DNA of 64,000 bases from Acidisarcina polymorpha (GTDB taxonomy: Bacteria > Acidobacteriota > Terriglobia > Terriglobales > Acidobacteriaceae): positions 1,798,001 through 1,862,000 of the forward strand of contig NZ_CP030840.1 in NCBI RefSeq assembly GCF_003330725.1. Reading direction: 5' to 3'. Each line of letters starts with the position of its first letter. The stretch's first letter is position 1. This document shows, in pieces, positions 47,163 to 55,293 of the stretch. Under the pieces are notes generated by a model. That model ran no database searches and was not told the DNA's origin. It saw only the letters and a program-made list of their open reading frames with translations. Position numbers and translations under genes: made by a program.

Positions 47163-47296
47163 TAGCCGAAAGCCGCTCCACCTTTTACAATTCAGCTTAG
47201 TGTTCGGCAAGGGAGCGATCCTGAGCCATCCCGAAACAGCCCGCTGCAGAGCAGCCTCCGCGTCAGCTATCGTCTGGCACGGGACGAAGGAAGCGC
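47163..47296 (+). promoter_or_regulatory. Conserved promoter and structured leader of beta-propeller gene 1
   Basis: The block CTAGCCGAAAGC-N8-CTTTTACAATTCA at 47162-47194 contains -10 box TACAAT (47186-47191). The leader holds GGGA (47211), TCCCG (47229-47233), a GCTGC/GCAGC stem (47243-47247 with 47251-47255) and CGGGA (47280-47284), which abuts the AAGGA ribosome binding site. TCCCG can pair with either GGGA or CGGGA. The same parts recur before the second gene at 48749-48859. Confidence 0.5.
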
Positions 47297-48670
47297 ATGA
47301 AGTTCAGGAAAGTCGGTCAGGTTCTTCTGGCCCTAGTTGTGTCTGTTGGTCTCGGTATTGGAGTAACTTCGTGCAGCAACAGTTTCACCGTTGGCTACCT
47401 GTACGTCACCGGCTCGCAATATAACCAGATCTCCGGTTTTAACATCAACAACGAGACCGGCAAGCTCACCCCTGTCAAAAAGTCGCCTTTCGGCTCCAAC
47501 GGGACAAATCCAGTCCGTGCGTTGGTGCTCTCCGGCGGTCGCTTCCTCTACGTCCTCAATCAGGGCACTTTTACCTATAACAGCGACGGCACGACGACGG
47601 GCACTGCCAGCAACGTTTCACTCTTTCAAATCGGTGGAGATGGCACCCTTACCTTTCAGGCCAGCTACGCCTCCCAGGGAAACAACTCGCTGTCGATCCT
47701 CACCGACACCAGCGGATCTCACCTGTATGTCCTGGACAATTACGGGACTTTCAACACCGGTGGCAGCGGAGGGTTGCTTCCCATCAATTCAACCACGACG
47801 CAGACGGCGAATACGCCTTGTCTCAACGCCGCGGATGGAAGATATTACCCCACCGGTGATATCAGCGCATATCAAATTGATCCGACTACCGGACGTCTCT
47901 CGCTGATTACCAACCAGCAGGTCGGCAATCCGACCGGACCCGGTCAGCTTACCTATTTTCCGATTGGCTGCTTCCCTACCGAGTTCAAGCTGGTGGGCGG
48001 CTTTATCTTTACCATTCAGCAGGGCAGCACCAGCAACAACGATGTGCAGAGCGTCTTCTCCTACTCGCAGAGCACGACCAATGGGCAATTGACCTTGACC
48101 CAGAACGCGCCGCTGCAGACCAATGCTGCGCACCTCACTTACATCAACAGCGATCCGACCGGCAAGTATGTCTACCTGCTCGATGCCGGGCCGGTTGCCT
48201 GTATGGACACAAACGGAGTTTCGGCCCCCACCCAGATATTGCCTTATACGGTAACTACGGGCGGGACCCTGGCGACGCTGAGCACCGGCAACATCTGCAA
48301 TGACCCTACGGCCGTCGGTCCCTCCCTTCTCATTACCGACAGCAAAACCAAGTTCCTCTATGTCGCCAATAGCGGGAACACCTCGATGACTCAGCCATTC
48401 AGCGAGATCTCGGCGTTCACTATCGACCCGACCTCGGGCAGGCTCCAGTTCATCGCCGGTGAACCATTCAAGAATGTCGGCTCCGGACCCCGGTGCATGT
48501 TGGAGGATCCTTCGAACCAATTCATCTATACCGCCGGCTTCAATGACAGTACGGTCGTCGGCAATATCATCGATACCAATGCCGGTGTCCTTAACCCGCT
48601 TCGCGTCGCGACCAGCTACCCAACCGTGGGTAATCCAACCTGGTGCGCCGCCAGCGGCCGTACCCAGTAA
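47297..48670 (+). CDS. Beta-propeller (YVTN/6-phosphogluconolactonase-like) lipoprotein 1
   Basis: A 457-residue exported lipoprotein. A signal peptide with lipobox VTSC (Cys26) precedes a propeller built of blades with the pattern (F/Y)LYV...(G)..: VGYLYVTGSQYNQISGFNI, GGRFLYVLNQG, GSHLYVLDNYG, KFLYVANSGNTSM, NQFIYTAGF. Such YVTN/lactonase-like propellers usually bind ligands or proteins at the surface; enzymatic lactonase activity is not shown by any motif here. It is followed 190 bases on by a paralogue with the same N-terminus (MKFRK) and leader, which suggests a tandem duplication. Confidence 0.85.
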   Translation: MKFRKVGQVLLALVVSVGLGIGVTSCSNSFTVGYLYVTGSQYNQISGFNINNETGKLTPVKKSPFGSNGTNPVRALVLSGGRFLYVLNQGTFTYNSDGTTTGTASNVSLFQIGGDGTLTFQASYASQGNNSLSILTDTSGSHLYVLDNYGTFNTGGSGGLLPINSTTTQTANTPCLNAADGRYYPTGDISAYQIDPTTGRLSLITNQQVGNPTGPGQLTYFPIGCFPTEFKLVGGFIFTIQQGSTSNNDVQSVFSYSQSTTNGQLTLTQNAPLQTNAAHLTYINSDPTGKYVYLLDAGPVACMDTNGVSAPTQILPYTVTTGGTLATLSTGNICNDPTAVGPSLLITDSKTKFLYVANSGNTSMTQPFSEISAFTIDPTSGRLQFIAGEPFKNVGSGPRCMLEDPSNQFIYTAGFNDSTVVGNIIDTNAGVLNPLRVATSYPTVGNPTWCAASGRTQ

Positions 48671-48692
48671 CAGCCAAGAAGGATTTGCCTCA

Positions 48693-48718
48693 CACGGCCC
48701 GCATGTAAGCGGGCCGTG
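48693..48718 (+). terminator. Terminator hairpin between the beta-propeller genes
   Basis: CACGGCCCGC (48693-48702) and GCGGGCCGTG (48709-48718) form a perfect ten-base-pair stem around ATGTAA, 23 bases after the stop. It separates the two transcripts, so the second gene must have its own promoter. Confidence 0.7.
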
Positions 48719-48748
48719 CCTTATCTAGACGATTCGACGACACCTGGC

Positions 48749-48859
48749 TAGCCGAAAGCTCTTTGAGCTTTTACAATTCAACCTGGGAGTAATCCCGAAA
48801 TAGTTCCGCTGCAACGGCAGCCCCGCTCCAGCACTGGTGGTCCGGGACGAAGGAAGCGC
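48749..48859 (+). promoter_or_regulatory. Conserved promoter and structured leader of beta-propeller gene 2
   Basis: The same CTAGCCGAAAGC-N8-CTTTTACAATTCA block lies at 48748-48780 with TACAAT at 48772-48777, at identical spacing. The leader has GGGA (48785-48788), TCCCG (48793-48797), GCTGC/GCAGC (48808-48812 with 48817-48821, loop AACG) and CGGGA (48843-48847). The sequence from CGGGA to 17 bases into the gene is identical to that of the first gene. Confidence 0.5.
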
Positions 48860-50104
48860 ATGAAGTTCAGGAAATTCGGGCGGGCCTCGCTGGCCGCTGT
48901 TGTGTCCCTTGGTATGGCGGCAGGGATCTCCGCATGTGGTGTCAGCAACACGATCGATTACGTCTTCGTCACCAATTCCAAAAATAATCCGGGACAGATC
49001 AACGTCTACTACGCGGATTCGGAATCCGGCGCCTTGACCCAGATTCCCGACTCTCCCTATATGACGTCCTATAGGAATCCCGTGGCTCTGGTGACGTCAC
49101 CCAATTTCAAGAACCTGTATGTAATCTTCCACGATGACAACACCATCGTTCAGTACAGTATCGGCACCGACGCGAAGCTCTATCCGCAGCATACCTACAA
49201 CACGCCCGGTACTTTTCCGAACGCCGTCGCCATCAACACCGCTGGAACATTGCTCTTCGTCACCGACACCTATCAGCCGCAATACACCGCTGCGAACCCA
49301 GGCCCTGGGGCGGTGATCGTTTATCCGATCAATACCGACGGCAGCCTTGGCGCTCCTGTCGCCAACGGCAATCTTTCGTACTACCCATTGAGCACTACAT
49401 TGACCAACGTTTTGAATCCAGTCGCGGTCAATTCGCTCACCCAGAATCCCGTAAATGCAACCTCGCCCGGCGCGTCTTATATCTACGTTGCGAATGCGAA
49501 CGCTTCGACCGGCCTGGGAAGCATCTCGGCGTTTGGCGTCGGTTCCGGCGGCGCGCTAACTCCGATAGCGGGCCCGCAATCCGATGGTACTTTCGCCGCT
49601 GGCACGACGCCCAGTGCCATCGCCAGCACGCCACGCGGACTCTTCCTCTACGTAACCGATAGCGCGAACAATCAGCTCATCAGTTATACAGTGCAGTCCT
49701 CTGGTGCAATTATTCCTTCTCAGAATGGTCCCACCCGCACCGATGTCTTTCCGGATGCCATCACCATCGACCCCCGAGGCCAGTTCATCTACGTCGCCAA
49801 TTACACCGGCAACGACATCAGTGCCTATACGATCAATGTCTCTACCGGGTATCCCACGGGAGTGGCTGCAGCCGGCACCTACGGGGTCGGGACCGGCCCC
49901 ACCTGCGTCTTTGTCGAGCCGGCGCTGGGCCGCTACGTCTACACCACCAACTTCCTCGATAACACCGTCTCCGGATTGCACCTCGATCCGAATGCCGGAA
50001 CTCTGACCACGGTACAGAACACTCCGTTCGTCGCCGCCGGGCAGCCGACGTGCATTGCAGCGACACCGCACGGCAATCACGCTATCTCCACACCAACAAC
50101 TTAA
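48860..50104 (+). CDS. Beta-propeller (YVTN/lactonase-like) lipoprotein 2
   Basis: A 414-residue exported lipoprotein with lipobox ISAC (Cys26). The propeller blades are visible as IDYVFVTNSKN, FKNLYVIFHDDNT, ASYIYVANANAS, GLFLYVTDSANNQLISYTV, GQFIYVANYTGNDISAYTI and GRYVYTTNFLDNTVSGLHL. It is homologous to the gene just upstream, but most of the coding sequence differs strongly, while the first 17 bases and the whole leader are shared. Its cellular role is unknown; attachment to the outer membrane is likely. It is closed by a strong terminator. Confidence 0.86.
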   Translation: MKFRKFGRASLAAVVSLGMAAGISACGVSNTIDYVFVTNSKNNPGQINVYYADSESGALTQIPDSPYMTSYRNPVALVTSPNFKNLYVIFHDDNTIVQYSIGTDAKLYPQHTYNTPGTFPNAVAINTAGTLLFVTDTYQPQYTAANPGPGAVIVYPINTDGSLGAPVANGNLSYYPLSTTLTNVLNPVAVNSLTQNPVNATSPGASYIYVANANASTGLGSISAFGVGSGGALTPIAGPQSDGTFAAGTTPSAIASTPRGLFLYVTDSANNQLISYTVQSSGAIIPSQNGPTRTDVFPDAITIDPRGQFIYVANYTGNDISAYTINVSTGYPTGVAAAGTYGVGTGPTCVFVEPALGRYVYTTNFLDNTVSGLHLDPNAGTLTTVQNTPFVAAGQPTCIAATPHGNHAISTPTT

Positions 50105-50122
50105 TCATTTCGAGCGGCAACA

Positions 50123-50157
50123 AAAAGCCCTCGCGCTGCGTCAGCGCGAGGGCTTTT
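50123..50157 (+). terminator. Strong intrinsic terminator
   Basis: A perfect 16-base-pair stem: AAAAGCCCTCGCGCTG (50123-50138) and CAGCGCGAGGGCTTTT (50142-50157) around CGT. The A- and T-tracts make it work on both strands; it also serves the convergent GT2 gene. Confidence 0.9.
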
Positions 50158-50242
50158 CTCTTATGTGTAAATCCAAAGCAGCAATGATCTCCGGGAAAGG
50201 TCGCGGGAATGGGTCCCGCCGGCTTTTAAATTGCTGCCGAAG

Positions 50243-51019
50243 TCAACTTTTCGGTACCGGGACCTCTGGCTGAAATGCGCTGACGTCGCGGCTGTACACT
50301 CCGGTCATCGCGTTCCAGCGTATATAGACCAGCTCCTCCAGCATTTTGAGTCCATCCTTCAAATAACTGAGGCGGCTTCGCTCATCATGACCCCAGGTCA
50401 CCGGGACCTCGCGGATGCTATAGCCGCGCTTGATCGCGATGAACAGCAGTTCCGGGTCAAATCCCCAGCGTTCGATCCGCTGCAGCTGAAAGACCGTGTA
50501 AGCGACATCACGACGGAACGCCTTAAATCCACACTGGGTATCTGCGAAGGGCAGCCCCATGACGAAGCGGGTGACGGCATTGAAGCAGCGGCCGAACATC
50601 TGGCGGTAGAAAGGTTGATGCTTGGTTTGTCTTCCCCGGTCGAGCCAGCGTGAACCGATAGCAATATCCGCCCCGTCGCGAATGGCCGCAAACAGTCGCT
50701 CGGCCTCTTCGATCGGCGCTGAAAGGTCGGCATCGGTAAACATGAGGATGTCGCCTGCAGCATGGAGCATTCCGTTGCGCACGCTATATCCCTTGCCGCA
50801 ATTGGAGGGGTTTTCGATCATCCGGATGATGGAATTTTTCGACGCGATCGCGCGAACAATGTCGGCCGTCCCGTCCTTTGATCCGTCATTGACGACGATC
50901 ACCTCTGCTGGCCACTTTTTCTGTTGAATACACGCCAGCACCTGCTCCAGCGCAGGGCCAATTCGCGCCCTCTCGTTGTAAGCCGGGATGATGATACTCA
51001 ATGTGGGTTCCGAAGTCAT
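50243..51019 (-). CDS. GT2 glycosyltransferase, dolichyl-phosphate glucosyltransferase-like (ALG5 type)
   Basis: A 258-residue enzyme transferring a sugar from a nucleotide sugar to a polyprenyl (undecaprenyl) phosphate. The GT-A fold shows LSIIIPAYNERARIGPAL, VIVVNDGSKDGTADI, the DxD motif in MFTDADLSAPIEEAE, and later GFKAFRRDV and RWGFDPELLFIAIKRGYSIREVPVTW, which mark the ALG5/DPM1 branch. No C-terminal membrane helices are present, unlike many prokaryotic homologues. AGAGGA lies upstream of the ATG. Confidence 0.88.
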   Translation of the reverse strand: MTSEPTLSIIIPAYNERARIGPALEQVLACIQQKKWPAEVIVVNDGSKDGTADIVRAIASKNSIIRMIENPSNCGKGYSVRNGMLHAAGDILMFTDADLSAPIEEAERLFAAIRDGADIAIGSRWLDRGRQTKHQPFYRQMFGRCFNAVTRFVMGLPFADTQCGFKAFRRDVAYTVFQLQRIERWGFDPELLFIAIKRGYSIREVPVTWGHDERSRLSYLKDGLKMLEELVYIRWNAMTGVYSRDVSAFQPEVPVPKS

Positions 51020-51160
51020 AGTTCCTCTGGCGCATGCTCAGCGATTGAATCAAACCCGCTGCTCTTATTTAGACAACCAATTGCAGCACCCGAAAGACAA
51101 ATGTCTCGACTTTATCGAAATGCCACGCTCGGTTAAACCCTAAGATTGACTCATAGATGC

Positions 51161-51166
51161 TACACT
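51161..51166 (+). promoter_or_regulatory. Candidate -10 box, leaderless sppA start
   Basis: TACACT ends seven bases before the ATG at 51174 and the intervening CCCGGCT is no ribosome binding site. No -35 is clear. Confidence 0.3.
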
Positions 51167-51173
51167 CCCGGCT

Positions 51174-52097
51174 ATGAATGAACAACAGAAGCGTTCCACC
51201 TGGTTCTGGGTCCTGATCGGCGGCTCCCTTTTCGCCCTATTCTTGGCGGTCGTTGTCGGTCTGGCCTATGCCATCGTTCACACTGCCAGCGGCGGCCAGA
51301 TGCCGTCGCTTGGCGCTGGACTAGGAGCTGGCGGCATCGGCGTCATCGACGTAGATGGAGTAATTCTGAACGCTGAGACGCCGGTCGACCAGCTACGTAA
51401 GTTCGCGGACGACAACTCCATCAAGGCCATCATTTTGCACATTGACTCCCCGGGAGGTGGCGCGGCCGCCTCCCAAGAGATCTACGAAGAGGTTCGTCGC
51501 ATTCGCAGCGAGAAAAAGAAGCCGATTGTTGCCAGCATTGAAAGTGTGGGCGCGAGCGGCGCCTACTATATTGCGGCCGGCACCGGCAAAATCTATGCCA
51601 ATCGAGCCAGCATCGTTGGCAGCATCGGCGTCATTATGGAATACACCAACTACGGCGATCTACTCAAATGGGCAAAGCTGAAGAACGTCACCATCAAGGC
51701 GGGCGAACTAAAGGACGCCGGATCCCCAACTCGCGACCTTACTCCGAAGGAGGCAGCATATATGCAAGGCCTGGTCGACAATATGCACACCCAGTTCATT
51801 GAGGACGTTGCTGCCGGGCGTTCCCAGACTGCGGCCCAGATCCAACCGCTGGCGACTGGCCAGGTGTGGACAGGCCAGCAGGCGCTCCCCCTTCACCTCA
51901 TCGACTCGATCGGCAGCTTCCGGGACACTCTGCTGGCTACCGCCAAACAAGTCGGTATCTCAGGCGAGCCCCAGGTGGTAAAACCCGTGAACAAGCGTAA
52001 AACTCTGCTCGATGCTCTTACCAGTCCGGGCGATCTCTTTCCAGGCCCAGAAAAACTGCTGGAAAGGAACGTGGGCTTCTATTTCCTGTGGCGGTGA
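51174..52097 (+). CDS. sppA: Signal peptide peptidase SppA, short form
   Basis: A membrane-anchored serine peptidase that degrades cleaved signal peptides. Of 307 residues, one N-terminal helix (about 10-32) anchors it. The S49 domain has IGVIDVDGVI, HIDSPGGGAAASQEIYEEV, the nucleophile Ser128 in ESVGASGAYYIAAG, and the general-base Lys180 in KAGELKDAGSPTRDLT. This is the short (36-kDa) type of Bacillus-like SppA with one domain, not the tandem form of E. coli. It is divergent from the GT2 gene. Confidence 0.93.
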   Translation: MNEQQKRSTWFWVLIGGSLFALFLAVVVGLAYAIVHTASGGQMPSLGAGLGAGGIGVIDVDGVILNAETPVDQLRKFADDNSIKAIILHIDSPGGGAAASQEIYEEVRRIRSEKKKPIVASIESVGASGAYYIAAGTGKIYANRASIVGSIGVIMEYTNYGDLLKWAKLKNVTIKAGELKDAGSPTRDLTPKEAAYMQGLVDNMHTQFIEDVAAGRSQTAAQIQPLATGQVWTGQQALPLHLIDSIGSFRDTLLATAKQVGISGEPQVVKPVNKRKTLLDALTSPGDLFPGPEKLLERNVGFYFLWR

Positions 52098-52262
52098 TGC
52101 CGTAGAGACCTGAAACCGACGTCGCCCGGTAGCGCATGAAATCGACTTGCGAGATGACAGTCCCCGGCCTTCATTTTCCTCGTCTCCTTTTAATTTGCTG
52201 CATCTATTCAGGTTGTGCGGAAAATACCGTATTCTTGACAAAGATTCGGAGAGCATTCAGCT

Positions 52263-52550
52263 ATGACTAAGGCAGACTTGGTGGAGGAAGTGACGCAGCT
52301 CGGCAACCTCACCCGCCGCGACGGTGAAGTCATTGTGGACACCATCTTCGATTCCGTGATCGGGGCACTCAGATCGGGAGACAAAATCGAAATCCGCGGC
52401 TTCGGCAGCTTTCGCATCCGTCAGCGCAAGCCACGTATCGGTAGAAATCCGAAAACCGGGGCAAGAGTGGATGTCCCGGCGAAGCGCGTTCCCTATTTCA
52501 AGCCGAGTAAAGAACTCCGCGATCTGGTCAACCCTAAAGCTAAAGAGTGA
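52263..52550 (+). CDS. HU/IHF-family DNA-binding protein
   Basis: A 95-residue histone-like protein that bends DNA. It has the IHF/HU fold: MTKADLVEEVTQLGNLTRRDGEVIVDTIFDSV, then GDKIEIRGFGSFRIRQRKPRIGRNPKTGARVDVPAKRVPYFKPSKELRDLVN. The arm region RNPKTG includes the conserved proline used for intercalation. ALRSGDKIEIRGFGSF is more IHF-like, but the exact subtype is not certain. It has a short Lys tail, unlike long-tailed HUs. GGAG is present upstream. Confidence 0.94.
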   Translation: MTKADLVEEVTQLGNLTRRDGEVIVDTIFDSVIGALRSGDKIEIRGFGSFRIRQRKPRIGRNPKTGARVDVPAKRVPYFKPSKELRDLVNPKAKE

Positions 52551-52602
52551 GCCTGCAAAGCCCAAATAAGCATGCGCTGGCCCAAACTCGAGACCAATCA
52601 GA

Positions 52603-53457
52603 TCATTCGGCCAGCATTCCGATAGCCGCCATCATCCGGCCAGTCGTGCCGTGTTCGGCACGGTAAGAGAAAAACCGGTCAGTCCGGCAGCGCGTGCATT
52701 CGGTGAGGTTGTGAATCTCCTCGGCACGGACGCCTGCCGCAAGGAGTTGTTGCCGATTCGCCTCCACCAGGTCAAGCTTGAGCCCATCTGACCAACTGAA
52801 CAGCGCCTCTGCATAAGAAAACTTGGCCGCGAAGTGTCGTTTGACTTCTGCGCCCACCTGAAAGCAGCATTTTCCGATGCCAGGGCCGATGGCTGCGGTG
52901 AGGTCCTCCGGCACGCTGCCGAACTCCGTCCCCATCTCCCGAATGCCCCGCTCGACAATCCCCTTAAGCGTCCCTCGCCACCCGGCATGAAACGCGCCCA
53001 CCGCGTGCTGCTTTCGATCCACCACCAGCACGGGTAGGCAGTCCGCGGTCTGAATTCCCAACAAGAGTCCCGGCTCGCGGGTGATCAATCCGTCGCCCCA
53101 CAACACGGCTCTATCCGCGGCGTCCAACGCGGCGACCCGGCGTACCAGGGAGGAATGCATCTGCTTCAGCGTGACCATGCCAAACGGCTTATCGGGAATA
53201 GCGGCAGCGCTTCCATGGCCGGAACTCAGCAGCAACGCCCGCGAAAAAAGATTTCGGTTCTCGATGACGGCTGCAGCATTATCACTCGCAGTAAAGCCGA
53301 GATTCAGTTCGCCGGTATCCGGTTTTTCGGGCAAGAGCCGGCTAACCCCGCCGCTCCTGGTACTGAAGCCATGCCGCAGCCAGTGAAGGCTTTCCCATCC
53401 AACAACGCGAAGTATCTCGGGTGAACGCCCGTTTGAAATAGGGTCAACACGAGCCAT
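52603..53457 (-). CDS. pgeF: Peptidoglycan editing factor PgeF (polyphenol oxidase family)
   Basis: A 284-residue protein of the DUF152/YfiH family. PgeF removes misincorporated amino acids (such as L-Ser) from UDP-MurNAc precursors. The zinc or copper ligands are in KQMHSS (His), QTADCLPVLV (Cys) and FHAGWRGT (His). The RHGFSTRSGGVS beginning and the ending TECTRCRTDRFFSYRAEHGTTGRMMAAIGM are family hallmarks. I use ATG 53457; an in-frame ATG at 53577 would add a 40-residue low-complexity N-terminus. Neither has a good ribosome binding site. Confidence 0.92.
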   Translation of the reverse strand: MARVDPISNGRSPEILRVVGWESLHWLRHGFSTRSGGVSRLLPEKPDTGELNLGFTASDNAAAVIENRNLFSRALLLSSGHGSAAAIPDKPFGMVTLKQMHSSLVRRVAALDAADRAVLWGDGLITREPGLLLGIQTADCLPVLVVDRKQHAVGAFHAGWRGTLKGIVERGIREMGTEFGSVPEDLTAAIGPGIGKCCFQVGAEVKRHFAAKFSYAEALFSWSDGLKLDLVEANRQQLLAAGVRAEEIHNLTECTRCRTDRFFSYRAEHGTTGRMMAAIGMLAE

Positions 53458-53592
53458 TGAAGCCGGCGCGGCTAAAGCGCTCGAAGAGGGGAAGTCTGAA
53501 CTCAAAACGATCCGCCAATCTGATGGCGCCGGGATCGGGGAAGAGGCTCTCGCCGGTAGGATCTGGTTTTCATGCATCCCGGTAGAGCTATC

Positions 53593-53614
53593 GGGCCCGC
53601 TTTCCAGCGGGCCC
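53593..53614 (-). terminator. GC-rich hairpin between the GH27 and pgeF genes
   Basis: GGGCCCGCT (53593-53601) and AGCGGGCCC (53606-53614) form a nine-base-pair stem with a TTCC loop. There is no T-tract; it lies about 200 bases beyond the GH27 stop. The rest of 53458-53818 shows nothing else recognisable. Confidence 0.4.
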
Positions 53615-53818
53615 GCTCCAGAGGTATTAGGGAGGATAACCTAGACTTGCAGTGAGGGAGTTCGCCTTCGGCGAACCATCGGTGAAGAGATACAACGATG
53701 TTACGGTTGGAAAGAACTTTGAAATACCCCTGCTTGTATCTTTACATGATGCACTTGTCCCTCCGAAAGGATGTCATCCTTGTGAGAAAGATTTCATTTA
53801 ACTGATTTCTCGTTCTTT

Positions 53819-55195
53819 TTACCGCTTTGTGGCTTTAAGGAGCATAGCTGCGTGCGGCGATAGGACGACATGCAGGTGATCCGCCTTGCCTTCTTCTCTT
53901 CGCCGCCAGAGATCTCTCACCTCGTAACTACTCCCTTGAAGCCCCAACTCTGCCCATGAATGGTCGTAAGTGCGTTCAACATTGCTGGAGTTTACAACGG
54001 CGATGTAATGACTGCGACCATCTTCGCCAGCCGCGATCCATAGCACTTCTTTCTCATTAGTAATGATCGGCCGATTACCTTGGGAATGCTGGTCCACTTC
54101 AATTACTTCGGGATTGGTGAGTAGCCCCAGGGTCGCTGGATCCGTCGCGGTTAAATTTGCCCCAATCATTAACGGCGAGCGGAAGATGCACCAGAACGTC
54201 AGCAGGGTTCGGGCTTCATCCTCAGTGAACATCGAATTGCGCACATCACCCTCTCCCGGATGCGGGCCGAGATGGCCAATCGGAAGCATGTCAGCGTCTG
54301 CCCAATGTCCATCGCCGGTGTGCGGCGCCCAATCGGCAGCGTTCTTGAATTGCTGCAGCAAGCCCTGGGAGAACTCATGCTTCGGCCAAACTCCCCAGTG
54401 GTCCCAGAAGTCGTCAGAGATTCGCCACATCTCGGCATACTTCCTCACTTCGTCGGCGTGACTTACATTTGTCGGCCCAGGAGAAAGACTCAAAACGATG
54501 GGTCTGCCCGTCTTGTTTAAAGCCTGCCGGATCATACGGATCTCGTCGCCTTTGTAGGGATGGTCAGCGATGCAGTCGACCTTGATAAAATCGACACCCC
54601 AGCCGGCGTACTGCTTGGCCAGAGAGTCGTAGTACGCTTGTCCGGCAGCATTGTCCTTCACCCCGTAAGCGTATGTGTTCCAGGGGCAGGTGTCGGACTG
54701 GTCGGCGGCGTCGGTAGCGTGGAAGCTGGTTCCGGCGATCGGGAGGTTCCTGGCGACTGCCTCCTTCGGAATTCCACGCAGGATGTGAATCCCGAATTTC
54801 AGACCCTCAGCGTGGAGGTAGTCGCCCATAGGCCTGAAGCCGACTCCGTCGGCCGCCGAGGGAAACCGCACTAGCGAAGGCAGAAACCGGCCCTCGGGAT
54901 CCATCACAAAGCCTTTGTTCTCTTGAGTGCTCGGGCCGGGATCGGGAAGATACCATCCCTCATCGATGACAACGTAGTTCCATCCAAACTGTTTAAGGTT
55001 CTTTGCCAGGAAATCGGCGTTCTCCTTCACCTGGGCCTCGGTGATGTTTTGCGCATATGCGTCCCAACTATTCCACCCCATGGGCGGAGTGGGAGCAAGC
55101 AGCGGGTTTGGAGGCTGAGAAAGCGCGGCAACCGCGACAATGAAGCACGTCACTGGAGTCAAAACCCAAGAGTAAACCCGACCTTTGGCACGCAT
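53819..55195 (-). CDS. Alpha-galactosidase, glycoside hydrolase family 27, exported
   Basis: A 458-residue exported enzyme releasing terminal alpha-galactose from galactomannan or raffinose-type sugars. A signal peptide ends near VAALSQ. The GH27 motifs are APTPPMGWNSWDAYAQNI, the nucleophile Asp207 in VDFIKVDCIAD, and the acid/base Asp in WRISDDFWDHW (261 or 262). The C-terminal 80 residues form the antiparallel beta domain (ENLTAT..., DLWRRREEGK). All catalytic residues are present. It does not neighbour other galactoside genes. Confidence 0.95.
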   Translation of the reverse strand: MRAKGRVYSWVLTPVTCFIVAVAALSQPPNPLLAPTPPMGWNSWDAYAQNITEAQVKENADFLAKNLKQFGWNYVVIDEGWYLPDPGPSTQENKGFVMDPEGRFLPSLVRFPSAADGVGFRPMGDYLHAEGLKFGIHILRGIPKEAVARNLPIAGTSFHATDAADQSDTCPWNTYAYGVKDNAAGQAYYDSLAKQYAGWGVDFIKVDCIADHPYKGDEIRMIRQALNKTGRPIVLSLSPGPTNVSHADEVRKYAEMWRISDDFWDHWGVWPKHEFSQGLLQQFKNAADWAPHTGDGHWADADMLPIGHLGPHPGEGDVRNSMFTEDEARTLLTFWCIFRSPLMIGANLTATDPATLGLLTNPEVIEVDQHSQGNRPIITNEKEVLWIAAGEDGRSHYIAVVNSSNVERTYDHSWAELGLQGSSYEVRDLWRRREEGKADHLHVVLSPHAAMLLKATKR

Positions 55196-55293
55196 GCCAA
55201 CCCTCCAGAATGTTCGCCTGCCTGCTGATACGGGCCGCAGTTACCCATGAACGCGTTGCCTACCTACGGCAGACCGGCACCGGTCAGCTCCTG

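Noticed and set aside
47211-47296. Known riboswitch classes (cobalamin, c-di-GMP) for the beta-propeller leaders
   Set aside because: Neither conserved core of those classes is present; only the short stems described are supported.
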